NCBI GenBank assembly: GCA_007693955.1
Contig: RECR01000071.1
Location: 1 to 41,390 of the forward strand
Length of the DNA stretch: 41,390 nucleotides
Direction: 5' to 3'
From: Gloeocapsa sp. DLM2.Bin57
GTDB taxonomy: Bacteria > Cyanobacteriota > Cyanobacteriia > Cyanobacteriales > Gloeocapsaceae
Within the stretch, counting starts at the first letter, position 1. The number at the start of each line of letters is the position of its first letter. The notes beneath the pieces were generated by a model, which saw nothing but the letters and a program-made list of their open reading frames with translations, made no database searches and was not told where the DNA came from. Position numbers and translations under genes: made by a program. Below are positions 27,370-36,676 of the stretch, in pieces.

Positions 27370-28364
27370 TTACCTTTCCTACTTGAAACTATACTCTGTT
27401 CTAATTGCGGAGTACGTCTGCATATCCCGGGCATTACCCCTTCCCTTTTTAGGCATTACCTGTCAATTCAGGTTAGGCTTTAGCTTCTTACTCCATCCCT
27501 CCTATACCTACCGTCTGGCTGACTAACCTACTTGGAATATCGACCCTTCCAAGAGATAGATATAGGTTAATTCGTTCCGAAATTTCCATTGATTGTAATC
27601 TTTAGGTCTTATCTTTACACCGGGTCTATATAAATGCTCTACATAACGACACTTGTTCTGTAGTATTGACCTTATCCTATATTTAGGACGCCAGGAACTC
27701 AACCTATATATCTCCCTGACTACTAAATTACGATGCTTCATACGATAATTCGTTTCCTAACCCACGAGTTCCGCTTCCTTGATGCTATCTCAGTCCCGCT
27801 CGAATATAAATTACATGCTCGTTATTCTTTCGGCGCAAGGTTGTACTTTGCCTCAGTCTAACTTTTAGCCCTGCTTCAACTCCATTCGTCGTCAACGTTC
27901 ATGTGTTGAGGGTCTCCTCATCTCCTTTCAGAGAGAGGCGCTCTATGCTTTTCCACCAGCATTAAGTGGGTAGGACTTCCTCTTTTAAGATGTTCTCTTC
28001 TACTGTCTTAGTATTTACTCGGTAGAATTCAGTCACCTACATGGAAATTTCAGTTGTCAAGGTTCGGTTTTTACTGTTCGGTAATCACTACTCGGCTTGT
28101 TCGGTTTTCCTCTGTAAAGTTATGTAAACTTTATTTCTTCACCATTATTTTGAGTATGTCTTTAAGTATTATTACTTATCGATTTTCAGACTCCCTTCTT
28201 TCATCACCTTCCTCTAGAATCGATTTTAAGATATCTTAAAATCCCTTTTTGAGGATTTATACCTTGCTAGGTCTTATAGTGTCTAGAATCGTCATCTAAT
28301 GTCCTTTCAGATGATAATCTGATTAGACTTTGGCTATACACACTTCAACCTAAACGAATCGCAC
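27370..28364 (-). ncRNA. Group II intron RNA domains I to IV (5' part)
   Basis: These 995 nt hold no credible gene; they are the 5' structural part of the intron, from GTGCG at 28364 to the maturase start. Notable is a perfect 22-bp palindrome at 28222-28243 that as RNA gives a 9-bp stem with an ATAT loop, consistent with a domain I helix. I could not assign EBS1 with confidence: exon 1 ends GATTCT, and only wobble-paired candidates were seen. Confidence 0.75.
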
Positions 28365-28544
28365 AGAATCGTTATAGTGAACTTTACTATAAATCCCCGC
28401 GGGAATAGTAATCGCCACAAATAATAACAATAGATAAAAGCCAATTAAGGCTAAACGAGGGGTTGTCTCGGATTTCGTTAGAAACCAAAGAAACCCCAAG
28501 TAGGGGAATAAAGACACAGCAAAAAGAGTCTCTGGAGAAATCAT
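28365..28544 (-). CDS. DUF3593-type membrane protein, exon 1 (intron-split gene)
   Basis: The gene starts at ATG 28544, 2 nt after the feoB stop. Exon 1 encodes 60 residues (MISPETLFAVSLFPYLGFLW...KVHYNDS) with two hydrophobic helices (about 6-22 and 33-52). Without splicing the frame runs only four codons into the intron (VRFV then TAG). With splicing the product is 97 residues, the usual size for this small cyanobacterial/plastid-type membrane family. Function unknown. Tight linkage to feoB suggests cotranscription. Confidence 0.85.
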
Positions 28545-28546
28545 TA

Positions 28547-30391
28547 TTATGCTAAACCAACTAAACGCATACCTTGATAGAATAGCAAACTCATTACCCA
28601 TGCTAAGGCAAGAGGGAACACTAAGGATAAAATAGTAAAGCCAACTGAACGAGTTTCACCCCAGATAGTGCTAATAGTGGTTAAACAGGGAATATAAATG
28701 AGACTAAAGATACAGTAGCTAAATCCTTGAGCAAAAGTGATAGTCTCACTCAATTTAGCAGCTAAAAGGTCATTATCACTCAAAGAGTAAATAGTAGCTA
28801 AAGCCGAGATTTGTACTTCTTTAGCAATAAATCCAATCAACAGAGAAACAGTTAGAAAAGGATTAATCCCAATTAGACTCATAATTGGGTCAAAAATCAT
28901 TCCCAATCTACCAGCAAAAGTATCTAAACCTTCGCTGTCTGCGGGAAAATTACTTAATAACCAGATCACTGTTCCACCTACGATCGCAAAAAGAGTTACT
29001 CTCTGTACAAAATGTTTCATCTCATTCCAGACTCGCCAGAATACCTGTTTCAGGGTAGGAAAACGATAGGGAGGTAATTCTAACACGAAAGGTTCACGAC
29101 TTTGGAAATGTTGGTTATTGCTTAAAATTGCGGCTACTCCAAAAGCAACGACGAAACTAAGTAGGTAGAGGAGGAATAAAGCGATCGCCCCCTGTGGACC
29201 TGGTAAAATAATCGCTAAGATAAAGACGAATACTTGTAATCTAGCTGAACAAAGAGAAAAGGGAATAATCAGCATAGATAATAACCGCATGGATCTAGAA
29301 CGAATTACCCTAGTACCCATTATTGCAGGAACATTACAACCAAAGCCCATCATCTGCAACACAAAAGCGCGACCATCTAGCCCCAGACGCGCCATAAAAG
29401 CGTCCATAATATAGGCGGCGCGAGGGAGATAACCACTGTCTTCTAATACCGACATAGCCACGAAAAATAACCCTACCAGAGGTAAGAAAGAGATAATCGC
29501 TGCAAACCCCCCCCAAATCCCATCAATTAGTAATTCTTTGACTGTTTCGGGTAAAAAGCTCAATACTGGTTCAAGTATTGTCTCTTGTATCCAACCTGTT
29601 ACCGCATCTACAGGATCAGCAGAAGGAAGACCAATAGTCCAAATTAACCAGAATACCACTAACATGGTTAGAAAGAAGACAGGTAAGCCCCAAATTGGGT
29701 GCAACATTACCTTGTCTATAGTATTGGTAAAGGTCATCGCGGTGAGAGAAGGCATTTCTACCGCATTTTCTAGGGTGATAACTAAATCATCTTCTGTGAC
29801 AGGGTTAGTAGCAAGATGAGTTTGGAGATTATCGACTTTGTAGCTTTGAGGTTGTTCGGCTAAAACTTTTTCTATCCCTGCTATCGCCCTTTGACAACCA
29901 GTCCCATATTTAGCACTAATGGGGTAAACTGGCATTCCTAGGCGATCGCTTAACATCTCTTGGTTGATTTTAACACCATAGCGTTTAGCCTCATCGGACA
30001 TATTTAAAACTACTACCGCAGGAATCCCTAGACTTTTAACCTGTAATGCCATCCGAATCTGACGATCTATTTGCGTTGCGTTAATAACCACCAAAATCAA
30101 ATTAACCGAGTAAGTTTCTAAAAACTTTTGTACAACCCTTTCATCTTCGCTATAACCATTGAGATCATAGATTCCTGGTAAATCAACAAATTCTACCGAC
30201 TCTTGGTTCATTTTGATAGAAGCTTTCAATAAATCTACCGTTAATCCCGGCCAATTAGCTACCGCAGCCCCAGCCCCTGTAATTCGGTTAAAAAACGTGG
30301 ATTTACCCGTATTTGGTTGTCCAATCACCCCAATGCGTTTGATTTTACTGGAGATATCTGGATATACAGCCCCACTATGACAATGACTCAT
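28547..30391 (-). CDS. feoB: Ferrous iron transport protein B
   Basis: FeoB imports Fe2+ across the inner membrane. The 614-residue protein has an N-terminal G domain with GQPNTGKS (24-31), DLPG (70-73) and NMSD (130-133), then about eight to ten membrane helices with the two Gate-type segments (SARLQVFVFILA and the second half around FIAKEVQISALATIYS). It is shorter than E. coli FeoB (773 residues), mainly at the linker and C-terminus, as is common in cyanobacteria. No feoA lies upstream. A divergent SGNH gene is 177 bp away. The DUF3593-type gene follows directly. Confidence 0.95.
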   Translation of the reverse strand: MSHCHSGAVYPDISSKIKRIGVIGQPNTGKSTFFNRITGAGAAVANWPGLTVDLLKASIKMNQESVEFVDLPGIYDLNGYSEDERVVQKFLETYSVNLILVVINATQIDRQIRMALQVKSLGIPAVVVLNMSDEAKRYGVKINQEMLSDRLGMPVYPISAKYGTGCQRAIAGIEKVLAEQPQSYKVDNLQTHLATNPVTEDDLVITLENAVEMPSLTAMTFTNTIDKVMLHPIWGLPVFFLTMLVVFWLIWTIGLPSADPVDAVTGWIQETILEPVLSFLPETVKELLIDGIWGGFAAIISFLPLVGLFFVAMSVLEDSGYLPRAAYIMDAFMARLGLDGRAFVLQMMGFGCNVPAIMGTRVIRSRSMRLLSMLIIPFSLCSARLQVFVFILAIILPGPQGAIALFLLYLLSFVVAFGVAAILSNNQHFQSREPFVLELPPYRFPTLKQVFWRVWNEMKHFVQRVTLFAIVGGTVIWLLSNFPADSEGLDTFAGRLGMIFDPIMSLIGINPFLTVSLLIGFIAKEVQISALATIYSLSDNDLLAAKLSETITFAQGFSYCIFSLIYIPCLTTISTIWGETRSVGFTILSLVFPLALAWVMSLLFYQGMRLVGLA

Positions 30392-30426
30392 GACTTATCT
30401 AACTCTTGATTAACCTGAAAGTAATG

Positions 30427-30499
30427 GCAAAATAGTTTTGCTAATAATTCTCAATAGTACCAGAAAAAATCTAGACTTGCTAGAATCTTAATGATCATT
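30427..30499. promoter_or_regulatory. Inverted repeats between feoB and the SGNH gene
   Basis: The divergent region holds GCAAAA-TAG-TTTTGC (30427-30441) and a perfect AATGATCATT (30490-30499). Iron regulation of feoB by FurA would be expected, and the stretch TAATAATTCTCAATA between them is loosely Fur-box-like, but no convincing operator can be named. Confidence 0.3.
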
Positions 30500-30568
30500 T
30501 AGACTTCTGGCACTAGCTCAAAAACAGTAGCCTTATTTACATTTATTATATAACCAATTATCGATATA

Positions 30569-32029
30569 ATGTTCCTAAGCAATTTTAAATTTAAAAAAAT
30601 TAAACCTTGGGTTACTCTAGTTTTGTTAGTAACAACCTTAGTCATCAGTACAGGTTTTTATAAGTTATCGATTAATATTCAAGAATTATATCCTAACTTT
30701 AATCCAGGTTTAAATTTAGCTTATACAACTAATTTGTTATCTCAAAACGAAAGAGAAATTAGGGTATTATTTTATGGTCAATCTATTACTCGTGATCAGT
30801 GGACCGAAGAAGTAACTAGAGGATTAAAAAGACGTTTTCCCCAAGCTGATATTGTTAGTAAAAATTTAGCTATCGGTGGTTTTAGTTCACAATTATTAGT
30901 TCTCAATGTGGAGAGAGATTTAATTAATTTTTATCCAGATTTAATCATTTTTCATGTGTATGGAGCCCACGATAAATATGAACAAATCATTCAAAAAATG
31001 CGCACTTTAACCACAGCGGATATCGCTATTCAAACCGACCATTATGCAGGTAGTAATAGTGATTGGTCAAGATTTATGAATCAGTATTTTTTACCAAGAA
31101 TGGCTGAAAAATATCATTGTGAATTAATCAATGTGCGGTCAATTTGGCAAGAATATTTAAGTAAACATAACTATCAACCCCAAGAATTATTAAGAGATAA
31201 TATCCATCTAAATAGCCATGGAAACTTGTTAATGTCTCAGATAATCAAAGCTTACCTTGTAGTTAATCCCCAAGCTCAAGATATTTGGGAAGATAGAGTC
31301 AAAACTTATCAAGTTAATCGAGATATTCAGTGGAATAATGGTCAATTAAACTTAGAATTTGTGGGGAATAGAGTAGAAGCGATCGCTAGTCTTTTTGGAG
31401 AAGCTGAAGCAGAAATCTTCATAGATGGTAAACACCCCTCAGAAATCCCCGATTTATACAGTTTTACCAGAGCTAACTATGATGATACCGTAGATTGGCC
31501 CTGGGATGTTAGCGCACCCTTTCGGATTAATTGGGAATCTCCCCTACAAGCAGAAGATTGGGAAATAGAAATTTTAGAAATTGAATCAACAGCAGAAAAT
31601 ATGTTATTTAACTTTAAATTAACTGGAAGTAAAACGGGATTTGATGGAATAGGTAACAATGGGGAAAAATTTACTTCTAATTCTCATAGAATAGTAATTC
31701 TTCCCGAGGATTGGTGGTTAAAAACCGTTAATTATAAAGTATCCCCAATTAAACCAGGTTATCAATTAAGATTCAGCTCTAAATTATTAGGCACAGATAT
31801 TTATCAGAAACCTAAATTTAGAGGATTTCACCGCGAATCTACAGTAATTTTAGCTCAAGGATTGACTAACGAAAAACACACTTTAACGATTATTCCTAGA
31901 GAATCAGGAAAAGTTCCCATTACCGCAATTCGGATTTATAAACCTCCTTTAGATCCAGCTAAACTGAATTTAGAAGAAATTAACCCAGAGCAATGGATAG
32001 AAGAAAAAGGTAAGAGAATGAAGAATTAA
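30569..32029 (+). CDS. Membrane-anchored SGNH/GDSL-type hydrolase
   Basis: A 486-residue protein with an N-terminal helix (about 13-32; signal or anchor). The SGNH domain (about 63-232) has a block I variant FYGQSIT with Ser72, and block V DNIHLN with Asp210 and His213; GQS instead of GDS is unusual but seen in relatives. A C-terminal beta-rich domain (about 250-470) has no name I recognise; it may bind carbohydrate. It probably acts as an esterase on an envelope polysaccharide. Its neighbours give no further clue. Confidence 0.85.
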   Translation: MFLSNFKFKKIKPWVTLVLLVTTLVISTGFYKLSINIQELYPNFNPGLNLAYTTNLLSQNEREIRVLFYGQSITRDQWTEEVTRGLKRRFPQADIVSKNLAIGGFSSQLLVLNVERDLINFYPDLIIFHVYGAHDKYEQIIQKMRTLTTADIAIQTDHYAGSNSDWSRFMNQYFLPRMAEKYHCELINVRSIWQEYLSKHNYQPQELLRDNIHLNSHGNLLMSQIIKAYLVVNPQAQDIWEDRVKTYQVNRDIQWNNGQLNLEFVGNRVEAIASLFGEAEAEIFIDGKHPSEIPDLYSFTRANYDDTVDWPWDVSAPFRINWESPLQAEDWEIEILEIESTAENMLFNFKLTGSKTGFDGIGNNGEKFTSNSHRIVILPEDWWLKTVNYKVSPIKPGYQLRFSSKLLGTDIYQKPKFRGFHRESTVILAQGLTNEKHTLTIIPRESGKVPITAIRIYKPPLDPAKLNLEEINPEQWIEEKGKRMKN

Positions 32030-32065
32030 TTATTTTTTCCCTCATTCGCTCATTCTAAATCCTTT

Positions 32066-33460
<1,395 letters not shown>

Positions 33461-34321
33461 TTAAACAATCATTAGATCTAATTCGTTGGCGGTGTTATTA
33501 TTACTCACAGGATTGAGATAAAAGTCGGACAATAACTCAAATAATTCGCGATCTTGTGCTCCCGTAGGTACTACTCCCTCTGGTAAAGCTAAAATCTGGT
33601 CAGCTATATTCAGATAGTAATCACAGACATAAGCTAAAGAGGGATCACTTTCGGTCATTTCAAACAGGGTTTTCCCTTTAACACGAGACACTCGAATATC
33701 TTCAATTAGTGGTAAAATTTCTAAAACCGGCATAGGTACAGCTTCTACGTATTTATCGATTAAATCTCGTTTAGAGGTGCGATTACCGATTAAACCCGCT
33801 AGACGTAAACGGTGAGTACGCGCTTTTTCTCTTACTGATGCAGCGATACGATTAGCAGCAAAAAGAGCATCAAAGCCATTATCAGTGACAATCAGACAAT
33901 AATCAGAATAGTTCAAGGGAGCAGCAAAACCACCACAGACTACGTCTCCGAGAACATCAAAAAGAATTACATCGTATTGGTCAAAAGCGTTTAATTCTTT
34001 GAGTAATTTAACAGTTTCTCCTACTACATAACCACCACATCCAGCCCCTGCGGGTGGTCCTCCTGCTTCGACGCAATCAACCCCACCATATCCTTTATAA
34101 ATTACATCTTCGGGCCAAATATCTTCATAGTGAAAGTTCTTTTCTTGTAGGGTGTCAATAATCGTAGGGATTAGAAATCCAGTCAGGGTAAAAGTACTGT
34201 CATGTTTAGGATCACAGCCTATTTGTAAAACCTTTTTACCTCTTTTAGCTAGCGCTACTGAAATATTACAGCTCGTTGTTGATTTACCAATACCACCTTT
34301 TCCATAAACTGAGATTTTCAC
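33461..34321 (-). CDS. chlL: Light-independent protochlorophyllide reductase iron-sulfur ATP-binding protein
   Basis: ChlL is the NifH-like reductase that feeds electrons to ChlN/ChlB using ATP. The 286-residue protein has the P-loop GKGGIGKST (8-16 region) and the two cluster cysteines Cys95 (GAGCGGY) and Cys129 (DVVCGGF), as in the nitrogenase Fe protein. It is first in the chlL-chlN operon. An AAGG ribosome site lies just before its ATG, and an imperfect inverted repeat lies about 80-107 bp upstream. Confidence 0.98.
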   Translation of the reverse strand: MKISVYGKGGIGKSTTSCNISVALAKRGKKVLQIGCDPKHDSTFTLTGFLIPTIIDTLQEKNFHYEDIWPEDVIYKGYGGVDCVEAGGPPAGAGCGGYVVGETVKLLKELNAFDQYDVILFDVLGDVVCGGFAAPLNYSDYCLIVTDNGFDALFAANRIAASVREKARTHRLRLAGLIGNRTSKRDLIDKYVEAVPMPVLEILPLIEDIRVSRVKGKTLFEMTESDPSLAYVCDYYLNIADQILALPEGVVPTGAQDRELFELLSDFYLNPVSNNNTANELDLMIV

Positions 34322-34401
34322 CTTGACTTTCTCCTAATCTTTTTTTGACCTTGATCGCATTATTGTCTATCTTTCTCGGAATGAAAAGAGGTTGCTTAAT
34401 C

Positions 34402-34428
34402 ATTTAACCTAGCTAGTTCTAGTTAAAT
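34402..34428. promoter_or_regulatory. Imperfect inverted repeat upstream of chlL
   Basis: ATTTAACCTAG (34402-34412) and CTAGTTAAAT (34419-34428) pair over 10 positions with a single bulged C and a 6-nt loop. It may be an operator or an mRNA 5' hairpin of the chlL-chlN operon. Confidence 0.35.
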
Positions 34429-34576
34429 CACTTAAAAAGCTAATTTATGCTTATTTTACAGTTTAATTCTGACTGAAGCTTAAATAAGTCAATAAATCAT
34501 TTTTTTTGTTTTTACTTTTAATAATGCAAAACAATAAACAAATTCCCCACCAACATGCTAAATTGCTACTATAAAT

Positions 34577-34620
34577 GAGTTCGGGGTTAGGTATTCCGTC
34601 TCTTCCTCTCCCCTATTCCC
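34577..34620. repeat. Purine-rich intergenic repeat, copy 2
   Basis: On the minus strand this reads GGGGAGAGG, GGAAT, CCTAACCCC and GAACTC in the same order as the copy at 10141-10220 (plus). It is shorter and lacks the tandem GGGGGAGA units. Confidence 0.45.
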
Positions 34621-34679
34621 TTTTCAAGTAGAGCTATATAATTAAAAAAATGAAGTTGTAAATTATTATTAATTTTTAA

Positions 34680-34865
34680 ATGTCTAGAAGATATTGGCGA
34701 GAATTTTTACGTTACCTAGTGATTATTTCCATACCCCTAAGTACAATTATCTATTTACTCAGAGGTATCGGTATTCTTTCGGGTATGTCTGGTGGGGTAA
34801 TTTTGTTATTATTTTTATTAGCTTCTGTGAGCACTATTACTTATGGGCTAGAAAAAACCAGATAA
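34680..34865 (+). CDS. Small two-helix membrane protein, unknown
   Basis: A 61-residue protein with a basic N-terminus (MSRRYWREF) and two hydrophobic helices (about 10-28 and 33-52) separated by a Gly-rich turn. It is probably an inner- or thylakoid-membrane protein. No family is recognised. It is 29 bp upstream of the TPR protein gene on the same strand, so the two may be an operon. Confidence 0.65.
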   Translation: MSRRYWREFLRYLVIISIPLSTIIYLLRGIGILSGMSGGVILLLFLLASVSTITYGLEKTR

Positions 34866-34894
34866 AATAGAAAAAACAATAGGATATTCGAGCT

Positions 34895-35761
34895 ATGTTT
34901 ATAACCAATAAAGAAGCTAACTCTGAAGCAAGAGACTGCCAATTAGTAGATTTAGCGGCTAAAGCAATTTATGTAGATAATTTTTTAAAAGCAGAATCTT
35001 TATTACTCAAAGTTATTCAAAACACACCTACTAACTATATATATCAATATGAAGAAGCTAATCAATTAGTTATCAAGTTTTGGAATCAACAAGAATTTAA
35101 TCAATATTATAGTTGGCAAAAAAAACAAGGAATTGATCAACAAATTGTTTGGATTAAATCCGCTTATCCTAGGGCTTTTTACTTTTTAGGAATACTCAAC
35201 AATAAAACCCAAGAATATACTAAAGCTTTAGAATTTATCGAAGAAGGATTAAGTTTAGAGCCTACTAATACTAAACTTCTCTTAGAAAAAGCCAAAGCTT
35301 TCAAAGGATTAAAAGAATATCAACAAGCCTTAAAAATTTATGAGAGTATTAATCAACTTGGACCCTATATTAGTAAATATGATATTGCTAAAGCTTTACA
35401 AGAAAAGGCTTCCTTACATTTAGAGTTAGGAGATGTAGATAGAGCAGAAGAAATTTATCATCAATCACTTAATTGGGATACTTATAATGATCTAGCTATT
35501 CATAAAATTAAAGATATTCAGGAGTCTAGAGAGAGTCATTTAGGTAATTATCCTTTAACTTTAACCACCAAATCTAGTCATTTAGATAATAATCCTATTT
35601 ATCAATCTTTGCTAGAAAGAGATTATTTAAAACAAGCTAAAAAATTAGAGCCTCGGGAATTTGCACAAATAGACAAAATGAAAAATAAAATTTATTTTCT
35701 TGTGTTGATTTCTGGTTGTTTATTGATTATGACCCTTGTTTTGTCTTTAATTAGTAGTTAG
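34895..35761 (+). CDS. TPR protein with C-terminal membrane helix
   Basis: A 288-residue protein built largely of TPR-like helical hairpins (for example about 106-135 FYFLGILNNKTQEYTKALEF and about 140-200), with one hydrophobic helix at the C-terminus (about 268-287) that would tail-anchor it. Such proteins usually scaffold membrane complexes; here the partner is unknown. Codon use is AT-rich, as in the neighbours. The stop codon overlaps the first base pairs of a terminator hairpin. Confidence 0.8.
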   Translation: MFITNKEANSEARDCQLVDLAAKAIYVDNFLKAESLLLKVIQNTPTNYIYQYEEANQLVIKFWNQQEFNQYYSWQKKQGIDQQIVWIKSAYPRAFYFLGILNNKTQEYTKALEFIEEGLSLEPTNTKLLLEKAKAFKGLKEYQQALKIYESINQLGPYISKYDIAKALQEKASLHLELGDVDRAEEIYHQSLNWDTYNDLAIHKIKDIQESRESHLGNYPLTLTTKSSHLDNNPIYQSLLERDYLKQAKKLEPREFAQIDKMKNKIYFLVLISGCLLIMTLVLSLISS

Positions 35762-35779
35762 GAGCGTCAATGCGCTCCT
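35760..35779. terminator. Hairpin terminator overlapping the TPR gene stop
   Basis: AGGAGCG (35760-35766) and CGCTCCT (35773-35779) form a perfect 7-bp stem with loop TCAATG, lying between convergent genes. The stem includes the last two bases of the TAG stop of the plus-strand TPR gene. Confidence 0.65.
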
Positions 35780-35790
35780 TAATTAGCAAA

Positions 35791-36549
35791 TTATAGCGAA
35801 GAAAAGAGACTCTCTTGAGAATTACTAGCTGTTTGTAAGAACTTTTGCTTAACTACTTGTCTAAAAGTAGTCATATTTTCTTGCCAAAGATTGAGGTATG
35901 TTTTTAATTTATCTAGTTTGAGATCATCGTCATTATCTTCGGGAAGATTGTAAGTAAAGTTGCCAGCAAACAAAAGACCGGCTAAACTTACCTTATTAGG
36001 AAGTTGTATTTTAGCTTCATTAATACCGAGATTGAAAATAGTTTGTTCTAACTGATAAGATAGATTTAAGCTTGCTTGAACTGGTGCTTGACCAAATTCT
36101 TTCCAAGAACCCTCATTTAATAAAACTTCTGTGATAAATTTTCTAGCTGCATCGGGATCGCCCTCTCCAAAAGGTACAATCATTTTGGGAGTAATATTGA
36201 GCCTTTGATATTCAGCATGAGGTAATTTAGTGATGTATTCTAAAACAACATTAGGAGACAAAAGCTCTTTAAGTTTTTTACCGTTGACTCCTTCGACAAA
36301 ATTAACTACACCCGGTTGAGCGACGATACTAACCCCATTTTGAAAAGCAATCTGACTCATCCGTTGATTAGTAGCGGGTTGTTTGGCTAATTCCCAATTA
36401 CGTGGCACAATTCCACTAGAGGTAAGAAACTCATAACTTAACATCATAGGATTGAGATTATTACCGACTAGGGAAAAACCAATCTCTTCGATTTCCTCTG
36501 TCAGTAGATTAGGATTTGGTATAGAAGTATTGGTGGCTGGTGTATTCAT
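35791..36549 (-). CDS. Conserved hypothetical cyanobacterial-type protein
   Basis: A 252-residue soluble protein with no recognised domain. Visible features are an Asn/Pro-rich start, a segment on VSIVAQPGVVNFVEG near residue 75, FGEGDPDAARKFITEVLL near 127, and an acidic PEDNDDDLKLDKL stretch near 204. The pattern suggests a mixed alpha/beta fold. It is flanked by the terminator hairpins at 35760 and 36637, so it appears to be a single-gene unit. I give no function. Confidence 0.75.
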   Translation of the reverse strand: MNTPATNTSIPNPNLLTEEIEEIGFSLVGNNLNPMMLSYEFLTSSGIVPRNWELAKQPATNQRMSQIAFQNGVSIVAQPGVVNFVEGVNGKKLKELLSPNVVLEYITKLPHAEYQRLNITPKMIVPFGEGDPDAARKFITEVLLNEGSWKEFGQAPVQASLNLSYQLEQTIFNLGINEAKIQLPNKVSLAGLLFAGNFTYNLPEDNDDDLKLDKLKTYLNLWQENMTTFRQVVKQKFLQTASNSQESLFSSL

Positions 36550-36636
36550 AGTTTCCTTAATTTCTTACTACTTCTAGATTAGCTTTTTTCGGTCACCTTT
36601 GTAGGATGATATTAAGTTTGATTAATTATTTAAAAA

Positions 36637-36657
36637 TCTCCTAGTCAAGCTAGGAGA
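36637..36657 (-). terminator. Rho-independent terminator after cruF
   Basis: On the minus strand TCTCCTAG and CTAGGAGA (complements of 36650-36657 and 36637-36644) form a perfect 8-bp stem with a 5-nt loop, followed by TTTTT. It ends the cruF transcript 19 bp after the stop. Confidence 0.85.
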
Positions 36658-36676
36658 ATATTAAGGGAGGCTTGGC

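Larger units (their letters stand above)
25470..28364 (-). mobile_element. Complete group II intron (2895 nt) inserted in the DUF3593-type gene
   Basis: On the minus strand the intron begins with GTGCG at 28364, matching the 5' consensus GUGYG, and ends with AAC at 25470, matching 3' AY. Domain V is clear at about 25511-25550, with the AGC triad (complement of 25543-25545) and a GAAA tetraloop (complement of 25529-25532). Domain VI follows, with a candidate bulged branch-point A eight nucleotides from the 3' end. Joining the flanks keeps the reading frame of the host gene exactly (phase 0, Ser60-Leu61). The intron encodes an intact RT/maturase, so it looks mobile and splicing-competent. It is chloroplast-like in type (inference). 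Confidence 0.92.
34322..34679. other. Intergenic region between chlL and the small membrane protein
   Basis: This 358-bp gap without a gene holds the upstream region of chlL (minus) and, further right, that of the 61-residue gene (plus). It contains an inverted repeat at 34402-34428, a T-rich run near 34500, and a copy of the purine-rich repeat at 34577-34620. No tRNA or small ORF with family features was seen. Confidence 0.6.

Noticed and set aside
27523-27741. 72-residue frame in the 5' part of the intron
   Set aside because: The region is structural intron RNA, no ribosome site or family motif is seen, and intron RNA often holds accidental frames.
27800-28200. Candidate EBS1 sequences pairing with exon 1 end GATTCT
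   Set aside because: Only candidates with wobble pairs or one mismatch were found, so the exact exon-binding site was not claimed.
28222-28243. Perfect 22-bp palindrome considered as an operator or recombination site
   Set aside because: It is inside group II intron domain I, where a hairpin of this kind is expected as RNA structure.
28545-28601. Longer frame of the DUF3593 exon 1 starting at 28601
   Set aside because: It overlaps the end of feoB and lacks family-like sequence; the ATG at 28544, 2 nt after the feoB stop, is better.
29538-29819. 93-residue plus-strand frame inside feoB
   Set aside because: Antisense to conserved FeoB sequence; no independent evidence.
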